A DNA stretch of 64,000 bases from Stella humosa (GTDB taxonomy: Bacteria; Pseudomonadota; Alphaproteobacteria; ATCC43930; Allostellaceae). The notes beneath the pieces are model-generated. The model worked only from the letters and a program-made list of their open reading frames with translations, was not told the origin of the DNA and did not search any database. Location of the stretch: NCBI RefSeq assembly GCF_006738645.1, contig NZ_AP019700.1:4880001-4944000 (forward strand), read 5' to 3'. Shown piece after piece: positions 18,373 to 25,437 of this stretch (positions are counted from its first letter, which is position 1; the number at the start of each line of letters is the position of its first letter). A program made the translations under genes and the position numbers.

Positions 18373-18395
18373 GACGGGCGGCCGCCCCGCCCGTC
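18373..18395 (-). terminator. Intercistronic hairpin between binding-protein and permease genes
   Basis: GACGGGCGG and CCGCCCGTC form a perfect 9-bp stem with a 5-base loop, beginning at the stop codon of the binding-protein gene. Such hairpins after a binding-protein cistron commonly protect its mRNA or cut read-through. No T-run follows. Confidence 0.5.
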
Positions 18396-19992
18396 AACGC
18401 CGCATGAAGACGTCGGCGAAGCCGTCGCGGACGCCGATGGCCGAGGTCACGACATTGCCGAAGCGCTTGTCGATGAAGGTCGGGAAATCCAGCTCCAGGA
18501 GCCAGGCGACCGGCACGTCCTCCACCAGGATCTTCTGGATCTCGGTGTACATCTTCTGCGCCTCGGCCGGGTCGACCGCGACCGCCGCCTTGTCGAAGAG
18601 CTCGTCGATGCGCGGGTTGGAGTAGCCGTTGACGTTGCTGAACAGCACGCCCTTGCGGATGTTGCTGGAGACATAGAGGCGCGAGACGCCGAGCGCCGGG
18701 TGACCGAGCTGGCTCAGCACCTGCAGCGTCATGTCGTAGTCCCAGTTGCGCACCCGGTCGCCCCAGGTGGCCACGTCGGCGCTGCGCAGGTTCACCTGGA
18801 CGCCGATCCGGCCCAGCGCCTGGCGGATGTACTCGCCGGCCCGGATATAGACGTCGCCATAGGGGAGCTGGTCCAGGGTGATGCGCGCCCGCACCCCGTC
18901 GGCGCCGCGCTTCAGCCCCATCTCGTCCAGCAGCGCCTCGGCCTTCTTGGGGTCGAAGGGGTATTTCGGCACGTTGGCGTCGTAGTGCGGGATGCTGGAA
19001 TGGATCGGCCCGGTCGCCGGCTTGCCCAGGCCGAACCAGATCCGGTCGCGCAGGAAGTTGCGGTCGATGGCATGGTAGACCGCCTGGCGGAAGCGGCGGT
19101 CGTCGAAGGGTTTGTTGCGCAGGTTGAAGTCCAGCCAGACGATCTGGGCCAGGTATTCATAGCCCTTGGTCGTCATCTCCAGGTTGGGCAGCGCCTTCAG
19201 CCGCGGCACCTCGAAGGTCTCGATGTCGGCGAAGGCCGACAGGTGGGTCTGGCCGGTCTCCATGGCGACGACGCGGGCGCTGGCGTCGGGCAGCACGCGG
19301 TAATAGATCGCGTCGAGGTAGGGCTTGCCCTTCTGCCAGTAGTCGTCGTTGCGCACGAAATGAATGTGCGAGCCGCGCACCCATTCCTTCAGCTTGAAGG
19401 GGCCGGTGCCGATCGGCTTGTTGTTGGCGGGGTTGGTGCGGAAATCGGTGCCTTCGTAGATATGCTTGGGCACGATCGGTGCCGTGGAGGGCTCCCACGC
19501 CATGATGAAGGGGGCGAACGGCCCCTTCAGCTTGAACACGACGGTCAACGGATCGGGCGCGGTGATCTCCTCCGCGCGCTGGAAGATCGGGCGCGAGCGC
19601 GGGTGGACGGCCGTCAGGTAGGTCTTGGTGCTGAACACCACGTCGTCGGCCGTGAAGGGCGTGCCGTCATGCCACTTCACCCCTTCCTGCAGCTTGAAGG
19701 TGTAGGTCAGCCCGTCCGGCGACACCGTCCACGACTTGGCGAGGCCCGGCATCGGCTTCAGGTCGAAGTCGTAGCGCAGCAGGCTCTCGTAGATCTTGCC
19801 GCCGACGATGGCCGCCGGCGTCGTCTGGTTGATGCCCAGCATCAGGGTCGGCGGCTCGGGCGAGATGATGATGTTCATCGTGCCGCCGCGCGGCGGATCG
19901 GCCGGCGCCTGGGCCGCGGCCGGCGCTGCGGCCAGCATGCCGGCCGCCAGGGCACCGGCCAGCAAGGTCGCGATGGGGCGGACGAGCGACAT
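18394..19992 (-). CDS. Solute-binding protein family 5
   Basis: This 532-residue periplasmic receptor leads the second peptide-type ABC operon. It has a Sec signal (MSLVRPIATLLAGALAAGML, cleaved near AQA), then PPRGGTMNIIISPEPPTLM, KWHDGTPFTADDVVFSTKTY and PIGTGPFKLKEW, all standard SBP_bac_5 landmarks. It is only distantly like the pair at 5.8-9.1 kb. GGAGGA precedes the ATG. The divergent M81 metallopeptidase gene and the shared TGTATACC site suggest that the ligand is an amide- or peptide-like compound hydrolysed by that enzyme; this is inference. Confidence 0.92.
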   Translation of the reverse strand: MSLVRPIATLLAGALAAGMLAAAPAAAQAPADPPRGGTMNIIISPEPPTLMLGINQTTPAAIVGGKIYESLLRYDFDLKPMPGLAKSWTVSPDGLTYTFKLQEGVKWHDGTPFTADDVVFSTKTYLTAVHPRSRPIFQRAEEITAPDPLTVVFKLKGPFAPFIMAWEPSTAPIVPKHIYEGTDFRTNPANNKPIGTGPFKLKEWVRGSHIHFVRNDDYWQKGKPYLDAIYYRVLPDASARVVAMETGQTHLSAFADIETFEVPRLKALPNLEMTTKGYEYLAQIVWLDFNLRNKPFDDRRFRQAVYHAIDRNFLRDRIWFGLGKPATGPIHSSIPHYDANVPKYPFDPKKAEALLDEMGLKRGADGVRARITLDQLPYGDVYIRAGEYIRQALGRIGVQVNLRSADVATWGDRVRNWDYDMTLQVLSQLGHPALGVSRLYVSSNIRKGVLFSNVNGYSNPRIDELFDKAAVAVDPAEAQKMYTEIQKILVEDVPVAWLLELDFPTFIDKRFGNVVTSAIGVRDGFADVFMRR

Positions 19993-20054
19993 GGGAAATC
20001 CTCCGGAATGGGCGCGCCAGGTGGCGTTCAGGCTGAGATATCAGTGGAGCGTAG

Positions 20055-20064
20055 ATTGTATACC
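20055..20064. promoter_or_regulatory. ATTGTATACC site in divergent promoter region
   Basis: This site differs by one base from the ATTGTATACA boxes at 14866 and 25347. It lies in the 135-base gap between the divergently read binding-protein and M81 peptidase genes, 63 bases before the former and 64 before the latter, so one bound regulator could control both. Confidence 0.55.
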
Positions 20065-20127
20065 GATCAGAATGCAATATCGCTTGATCAGATGATTTGA
20101 CCCCCAATCCCCGGTCGGGAGATTTCG

Positions 20128-21591
20128 ATGCACAAACGGCTGGCCGTCGCCCGGATCTGGCTCGAGGTGAATTCCTTCTCGCCGCTGCCGAGCGTGCTTT
20201 CGGACTTCGAGAACAGCGAGTGGGCGCGCGGGCCGGCCGTGCTCGACCGCTTCCGCGGCACGCCGACGGAGCTGGGGGCGGTCGCCGCCTTCGCCGACGC
20301 CAACCCCGGCTGGCAGGTGGAGGTGCTGCGCTGTGCCGCCGCCCAGCCCGGCGGCCACATGGACGACGCACTATTCGACGCCTTCCTGGACGAACTGCGC
20401 GCCGACCTGGGGGCCGGGCCGTGGGACGCGGTCTACCTGTCGCTGCATGGCGCGCTGGCGACCGAGCGGCGCCGCACGCCCGACCTGGACGTGCTGCGGC
20501 TGGCGCGCGAGATGGCGGGAACCGTGCCGATCGGCGTCAGCTTCGACATGCACGCCAACATGGCGCCCGAGATCGCCCGGATCGCCGACGTCGCCGCCGG
20601 CTACAAGACCCTGCCGCACATTGACATGTTCGAGGTGGGGGCGAAGGTCCTGGACATGCTGGCGGCCACGGTCGAAGGGCGCATCCGCCCGACCGGCATC
20701 ATCCTGCGCGCCGGCCGCATCATCCACAGCCACAACATGCGCACCGCCGACGGGCCGATGAAGGACCTGGAGGCGATCGCCCGCGACCTGACCCGGGGGC
20801 CGATCCTCGACGTGACGCCGTTCGGCGGCTTTCCCTGGGCCGACACGCCCAATACCGGCGCGTCGGTCATGGTCTATGCCGATGGCGACGCGGCGGCCGC
20901 GCGCGCCGCCGCCGAGACGATGGCAGACGCCATCCGCCGCAAGGCGCCCGAGTTCGCGGTCGTCCGCCCTGAGGCGGACGAGGGCCTGCGCCAGGCGCTG
21001 GCTTTGGGCGACGGGCCCGGGCCGGTGGCGGTGGTGGAGGCGTCGGACAACATCTATTCGGGCGGCATCGCCGACACGCCGGGCCTGCTGCGGGCGCTGC
21101 TGGACCTGGCGCCGGCGGTTCCCACCGTCTTCGCCTTCTTCTTCGATGCCGGCATGGTGGCCCGCGCCCACGCGGCGGGCGTGGGCGGGCGCGTCGCCGG
21201 CCATCTGGGCGGGCGCGTCACGGCCGATTTCGGACCGCCGGTCGCGATCGACGCCGAGGTGGTGCGCCTGACGGATGGGTCCTTCATCAACCACGGGCCG
21301 ATGCTGCGCGGCGTCGAGACCCGCCTTGGCCGCACCGCGGTGCTGCGCATCGGCCAGGTCGACGTGATCGTGACCGAGCGGCGCGAGCCGGTGAACGACC
21401 TTGCCTACATGGAGCTGCACGGCATCGACATCGCCCGTACGCGCCTGCTCTGCATCAAGGCCAAGAACCACTTCCGCGCCGCCTACGGCCCGGTCTGCCG
21501 CGCCTTCATCGAGGTCGACACGCCGGGCCCGGCCGGCGTCGACCTGGCCCGCCTGCCGTTCCGCTTCGCCCCCGTCGAAGAGTACGCCTGA
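20128..21591 (+). CDS. M81 family metallopeptidase (MlrC-like)
   Basis: This 487-residue protein has the two-domain MlrC layout: an N-terminal M81 peptidase domain (about 1-290) and the MlrC C-terminal domain (about 300-480). Probable zinc ligands are visible in LEVNSFSP (Glu), SFDMHANM (Asp and His) and LPHIDMFEVG (His); SLHGAL supplies another conserved histidine. MlrC degrades linearised microcystin, but most relatives sit in ABC-transporter operons and act on unknown small amides. No signal peptide is seen, so it works in the cytoplasm. GGGAGA precedes the ATG. Divergence from a peptide-type transporter suggests that it processes the imported solute. Confidence 0.92.
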   Translation: MHKRLAVARIWLEVNSFSPLPSVLSDFENSEWARGPAVLDRFRGTPTELGAVAAFADANPGWQVEVLRCAAAQPGGHMDDALFDAFLDELRADLGAGPWDAVYLSLHGALATERRRTPDLDVLRLAREMAGTVPIGVSFDMHANMAPEIARIADVAAGYKTLPHIDMFEVGAKVLDMLAATVEGRIRPTGIILRAGRIIHSHNMRTADGPMKDLEAIARDLTRGPILDVTPFGGFPWADTPNTGASVMVYADGDAAAARAAAETMADAIRRKAPEFAVVRPEADEGLRQALALGDGPGPVAVVEASDNIYSGGIADTPGLLRALLDLAPAVPTVFAFFFDAGMVARAHAAGVGGRVAGHLGGRVTADFGPPVAIDAEVVRLTDGSFINHGPMLRGVETRLGRTAVLRIGQVDVIVTERREPVNDLAYMELHGIDIARTRLLCIKAKNHFRAAYGPVCRAFIEVDTPGPAGVDLARLPFRFAPVEEYA

Positions 21592-21605
21592 CCGCACGGC
21601 CGGAA

Positions 21606-21664
21606 CTGTCGCTGCCATGGCCGGTTCACTGAGGGACATCCCTCAAGTGGCCATGGAGCGACAG
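21606..21664 (+). repeat. 59-base nested stem-loop ending at the next start codon
   Basis: Outer arms 21606-21622 and 21649-21664 pair over 16 bases with one bulge; inner arms TGAGGG (21630-21635) and CCCTCA (21640-21645) pair perfectly around ACAT. The right outer arm contains the GGAG ribosome site of the following gene, whose ATG comes directly after it. It could act as a translational gate or as an end signal for the M81 transcript. Confidence 0.7.
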
Positions 21665-22150
21665 ATGCCGACACCGCAGGAAATCGAAGGAAAATTCTGG
21701 AAGGCGCTGGGTTCGGACCGGACGATGATGCTGGGCGTCGACGGCGTCGAGGACGGCCATGCCCGGCCGATGACGGCCCAGTTCGAGGGCGACCGCGGCC
21801 CGATCTGGTTCTTCACCTCGCGCGACAACGGCGTCGTCCGGGCGCTACCCAAGGGCGACCGGGCGATCGCCACCTTCACGTCGAAGGGCCACGACCTGTT
21901 CGCGACGGTGCATGGCAGCCTTGCCGTCGACAACGACCGCGCGGTCATCGACCGGCTGTGGAACAAGTTCATCGCCGCCTGGTTCGAGGGCGGCAAGGAC
22001 GACCCGAACCTGGTCCTGCTGCGCTTCGACGCCGAGCGGGCGGAGATCTGGCTCGATGCCTCGAACCTGCTGGCCGGCATCAAGATGCTGTTCGGCGTCG
22101 ATCCGAAGAAGGACTACAAGGACAAGGTGGCGGAGGTCAGCCTGACCTGA
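21665..22150 (+). CDS. Pyridoxamine 5'-phosphate oxidase-fold general stress protein
   Basis: This 161-residue protein has the split-barrel flavin-binding fold of the general stress FMN-binding family. Landmarks are EIEGKFWKALGSDRTMMLGV, GPIWFFTSRDNGVVRAL, ATFTSKGHDLFATVHGSL and the tail LWNKFIAAWFEGGKDDPNLV, all typical. Earlier in-frame ATGs exist at 21617 and 21653, but both lie inside the stem-loop; GGAG is 7-9 bases before 21665, which also fits the family length. Such proteins bind FMN or F420-like flavins and are often stress induced; the specific reaction is unknown. Confidence 0.85.
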   Translation: MPTPQEIEGKFWKALGSDRTMMLGVDGVEDGHARPMTAQFEGDRGPIWFFTSRDNGVVRALPKGDRAIATFTSKGHDLFATVHGSLAVDNDRAVIDRLWNKFIAAWFEGGKDDPNLVLLRFDAERAEIWLDASNLLAGIKMLFGVDPKKDYKDKVAEVSLT

Positions 22151-22166
22151 ATTGCGGGAGCGTCCG

Positions 22167-22286
22167 TGCGCCCTTCGACTGCTCGCTGCGCTGCGCGCTC
22201 AGGGTGAGGACGGTCTGCGCATAGACCGAGCTTCCTTATCCCGAGCGCGCAGTGAAGCGCAGCGGAACGAGCAGTCGAGGGACGCA
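22167..22286. repeat. REP-like imperfect inverted repeat between convergent genes
   Basis: Arms at about 22167-22207 and 22239-22286 are imperfect reverse complements (CTTCGACTGCTCG against CGAGCAGTCGAGG, then GCGCTGCGC and GCGCGCTC blocks). The wording resembles palindromic intergenic repeats scattered through many alphaproteobacterial genomes. Its place between two converging genes would let it end transcription from both sides. It fills most of the 153-base gap. Confidence 0.6.
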
Positions 22287-22303
22287 CCAGCGCCCGCCAG
22301 CCC

Positions 22304-23131
22304 CTAGCTTCCGACGTGCAGCGACCCCGCCATCGTGCGGAGCGCCGCCAGCACGCTGGGGGCGATGATGCGGCTGGTCTTGGGGTTCGCCTCCGACGGC
22401 CGGTTGCGGCTTGTAAGCGAAAGAATGACCTCGTCCGCCTCCAACTCCACCGTGTGGATGGCGCCCGGGATGTCCGGGTCGGCCCAGATCTCGACCTGGG
22501 TGCGGTCGAAGCCGACCCCGGCTAGGCTGAGGGAGATCGCCACGTTGAAATGGCGCGGGAAGGCCGCCGCCGCCTCCCCGGCCGAGCCGGTGAAGACCTT
22601 CACCGCGGCTGCCAGCGGCTGGCGGAAGTCGTAGCCGCGGGATTCGAGATACTCCTCGCCCACGAAGGATGCCGGCTTGATGCGCGAGAAGAGGCGCACC
22701 TGGCGGATCGTGCCCTCGGCCGCCGAGCGGATCGAATCCAGCCCCGGCAATGCGCCGCTGGCGATGCGGATGCGCCCGCCATGGCGGGCGGCGAAATCGA
22801 CGATGTCGGGGAAGGCCGGCACGCCGCCGGCACTCAGTGCCAGCAACGTGCGTCCGGCCTCCAGCACCGTGCGGGCGACCACGGGGAACGAGTCCGCCGT
22901 GGCGCATTCGACGATCACGTCGGCATGGGCCGGCAGCTCGGCCAGGGGCACGACCCTGGCCTGGACCCCGAGTGCGGCGGCATTGCGCGCCGCCTGCTCT
23001 AGGTTGCGCGCGGTGATCGCCGTCAGCTCGACCTCCGGCAGGGCGCCTTCGGCCAGGCGCCGGGCAAGGAACTGCCCGACGCTGCCGAAACCCGCCAGCC
23101 CCACCCGCATCCGGGGCGCCATCGCCGCCAT
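22304..23131 (-). CDS. Aspartate dehydrogenase-like (DUF108 family)
   Basis: This 275-residue protein has an N-terminal Rossmann domain (VGLAGFGSVGQFLARRL) and a C-terminal DUF108 domain with FPRHFNVAISLSLAG, DPDIPGAIHTVEL and NRPSEANPKTSRI, all close to NAD(P)-dependent L-aspartate dehydrogenases. These enzymes interconvert aspartate and iminosuccinate plus ammonia. The start at 23131 overlaps the stop of the MmgE/PrpD gene by one base (TGATG), so the two are coupled. As aspartate is central metabolism, a tight pairing with an MmgE/PrpD enzyme suggests a catabolic rather than NAD-biosynthetic role; nadA and nadC are absent here. The true substrate may be another amino dicarboxylate. Confidence 0.88.
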   Translation of the reverse strand: MAAMAPRMRVGLAGFGSVGQFLARRLAEGALPEVELTAITARNLEQAARNAAALGVQARVVPLAELPAHADVIVECATADSFPVVARTVLEAGRTLLALSAGGVPAFPDIVDFAARHGGRIRIASGALPGLDSIRSAAEGTIRQVRLFSRIKPASFVGEEYLESRGYDFRQPLAAAVKVFTGSAGEAAAAFPRHFNVAISLSLAGVGFDRTQVEIWADPDIPGAIHTVELEADEVILSLTSRNRPSEANPKTSRIIAPSVLAALRTMAGSLHVGS

Positions 23132-24522
23132 CACTGGTTGTCCGGCTTGGCACCCATGAGGGCGGCATAGCGCTCGACGCCGGGCGCCTCCCACAACCCG
23201 TCGATCGCGGCGGCCAGGTCGGCGATGCGCTTGGGCGAGGCGACCGCCCCGGTCAGGCGGGCGAACTTCTCCCGCACCTCGGCATCGGTAAGGGGGGCCT
23301 CGGGATAGCCGCGGGCGATGCCGTTCTTGTCGGAGAAGGTCTTGCCGGCGGTCGTCGTCACCTCGACCACCGTCTCGTAGCGGTTGGGGAAACCCTTATC
23401 GAGGTCGTCGTCCTGCACCACCGTGACGCGCGCCGACAGGCGGGCGACCTCCGGCTCGGACAGGCGGCGGTCGGTGAAAAGATCGGCCACGCGCAGGCCC
23501 GTCTTCGACAGGGCGACCGGCAGGATGTACTGCGCGCAATGGCTCTTGAGCGGGTTGTCGTCGATGCAGTGGGTGCCCGACGACGGGAAGCGCAGCACGA
23601 TCGAATCGACATCCTCGATCGCCAGATTGTTGGCGCGCTGGATGCCGAGCAGGCTGTCGAGACCCGGATGCAGGAAGGACACGCTGGAATAGGGCTTGAT
23701 CGCCAGTTCCATGATGCCGTCCCAGCGGGTGCCGAGCTCGTCGGTCATGTGGTGCTGGGCGGCCTTGCGGCTGAAGGCGCCGAAGACCGTGTGGCCATGG
23801 TCGAAGATGCCGATGGGGCCGCCGAAGCCCTGGGCCGCCAGCATCGCCGCGGTGACGCCGTTGCGCGCCGCCATGCCCATCTGGAAGGGCCGCGAATTCT
23901 CGGTCTCGTCGGATTCCCACGCCATCAGGCCGGACGCCTGGCAGCCGGCCAGGCCGAACGCCTTGGTCACCTGCGCCTCGTCCAGGCCGAGCAGGAAGGC
24001 GGCCGCCGCCGTGGCGCCGAAGCAGCCGCAGACCGCCGACGGATGGAATCCCAGGTTGTACTGCTCGACCGGGCCCAGGGCCATCGACAGGCGGTACTCG
24101 ATCTCGCAGCCCAGGACGACGGCCGCCACCAGGTCGCGGCCGGGCTTGCCCAGATGCTCGGCCAGGGCGAGTGCCGCCGGCACCATGACGGCGATCGGGT
24201 GCAGCACGCCCTCGGGATGATGGGGCTCGACGTCGCAGGTGTAGCCCATCGTGCCGTTGGCAAGTGCGGCGTTCACGACGCTGGTTCGGAAGCCGTGGCC
24301 GACGATGGTCGCCTGCGGTGCCCCGCCCTGCCCTTCGACGAAGCCGGCGATGCGCCGGCCGGTCGAGATCTTGGGATCGGATGCGGCCAGCAGCGCGCCG
24401 CTGCCGTCCAGGATCATCTGGAGGGCGCGGGCGCGCACCGGCTCCGGCACGGAATCGGCCGTGAAGCCCGCCACCAGTTTCGCCCATGCCTCGGTCAGCG
24501 GACCGGAACCGCGCGTCGCCAT
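23131..24522 (-). CDS. MmgE/PrpD family protein (first of three)
   Basis: This 463-residue protein has the two-domain MmgE/PrpD fold: a helical domain with NAALANGTMGYTCDVEPHHP and GCFGATAAAAFLLGLDEAQV, then a smaller domain from about residue 270 with KPYSSVSFLHPGLDSLL and DVDSIVLRFP. The family includes 2-methylcitrate dehydratase, cis-aconitate decarboxylase and iminodisuccinate epimerase. The open frame runs to 24675, but the family start MATRGSGPLTEAWAKLV fixes the ATG at 24522. It is followed, with coupled stop and start, by the aspartate-dehydrogenase-like gene. Substrate unknown; a carboxylated amino compound is the best guess from context. Confidence 0.9.
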   Translation of the reverse strand: MATRGSGPLTEAWAKLVAGFTADSVPEPVRARALQMILDGSGALLAASDPKISTGRRIAGFVEGQGGAPQATIVGHGFRTSVVNAALANGTMGYTCDVEPHHPEGVLHPIAVMVPAALALAEHLGKPGRDLVAAVVLGCEIEYRLSMALGPVEQYNLGFHPSAVCGCFGATAAAAFLLGLDEAQVTKAFGLAGCQASGLMAWESDETENSRPFQMGMAARNGVTAAMLAAQGFGGPIGIFDHGHTVFGAFSRKAAQHHMTDELGTRWDGIMELAIKPYSSVSFLHPGLDSLLGIQRANNLAIEDVDSIVLRFPSSGTHCIDDNPLKSHCAQYILPVALSKTGLRVADLFTDRRLSEPEVARLSARVTVVQDDDLDKGFPNRYETVVEVTTTAGKTFSDKNGIARGYPEAPLTDAEVREKFARLTGAVASPKRIADLAAAIDGLWEAPGVERYAALMGAKPDNQ

Positions 24523-24583
24523 CTGTACACTCCGCTCTGGAAGTCTCGTGGGATCGAAGGAAGGAAGGGATGAAGAAGGATGG

Positions 24584-25336
24584 TCAGTCGGGGCGCGACC
24601 GCCCCGGGCCGGCCTTGGGCTGTTCGGCGGCGTAGGCGCCCATGTAGATGCGCGCATAGCCCTCGCGGATGACATCGACGATCTGGTCGAGGCGGCGGGC
24701 GATATGGCCCTGCATCATTGCCGCACAGCGGTCGGCATCGCGCGCGACCAGGGCCGCCAGCACCTCGGCATGCTCGGTCTGGGTCGCCTGGCGGCGGCCG
24801 TTGGCCATGTCGATCCAGCGGCAGAAGCGGATGCGGGCGTTGATGTTGCGCAGGATGTGCAAGAGCTCGGCATTGCGCGACAGGCCGGCGACGCGCTCGT
24901 GGAAGGCTTCGTCCAGCCCCACCAGTTCCACCACCGAGGCATCGTCGGGTGCGGCCCGGCTGGTCTTCAGGAAGGCCGCCAGTTCCTCCAGCTCCTCGTC
25001 GGTGGCGCGCTCGGCCGCCAGGCGTACGGCCGCCACCTCGAGCGAGCGCCGCACCTCGTAGAGGTCGAAGATCTCCTTGGCGTCGAGCGGCCGGCACTGG
25101 AAGCCGCGGTTGGGCGTGAAGACCAGGAAGCCCTCGGTCACCAGCCGGTTGAGCGCTTCGCGGATCGGCGTGCGGCTGACCTTCAGCCGCTTCACCAGGT
25201 CGGCCTCCGCCAGCCGCTCCAGCGGGCGGAACTGGTAGGTGATGGCCATCGTCCGCAACTGCTCGTAGGCGCGCTCGGCCAGGTTCACCTGGGTGCGCGG
25301 TCGCCGGCGGACTCGGCCGAGAGGTTCTCTTTCCAT
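24584..25336 (-). CDS. GntR family regulator, FCD type
   Basis: This 250-residue regulator has an N-terminal winged helix-turn-helix (about residues 18-82: AYEQLRTMAITYQFRPL, ADLVKRLKVSRTPIREALNR) and a C-terminal all-helical FCD ligand domain (about 95-225), with metal-ligand candidates in LDEAFHERV and TEHAEVLAAL. FCD proteins usually repress catabolic operons until a carboxylate ligand binds. The ATG at 25336 follows an ATTGTATACA box by only 10 bases, so autoregulation is likely. It sits at the head of the MmgE/PrpD and aspartate-dehydrogenase genes and divergent to the thiamine-diphosphate enzyme, placing it as the regulator of this set. Confidence 0.93.
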   Translation of the reverse strand: MEREPLGRVRRRPRTQVNLAERAYEQLRTMAITYQFRPLERLAEADLVKRLKVSRTPIREALNRLVTEGFLVFTPNRGFQCRPLDAKEIFDLYEVRRSLEVAAVRLAAERATDEELEELAAFLKTSRAAPDDASVVELVGLDEAFHERVAGLSRNAELLHILRNINARIRFCRWIDMANGRRQATQTEHAEVLAALVARDADRCAAMMQGHIARRLDQIVDVIREGYARIYMGAYAAEQPKAGPGRSRPD

Positions 25337-25346
25337 TGCCGGCCGT

Positions 25347-25356
25347 ATTGTATACA
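25347..25356. promoter_or_regulatory. ATTGTATACA operator between gntR and the ThDP enzyme gene
   Basis: The 8-bp palindrome TGTATACA with the same flank as the site at 14866 lies 10 bases before the GntR gene start and 81 bases before the divergent gene. This is the usual place for an autoregulatory GntR/FCD operator. Confidence 0.7.
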
Positions 25357-25437
25357 GAGGCGTATTCCGAGCAAGCCGCCGTCGCACGGTGGCCATCACG
25401 ATTCTGCCGACACCATCCGATCACCCGCGGGGGATTC

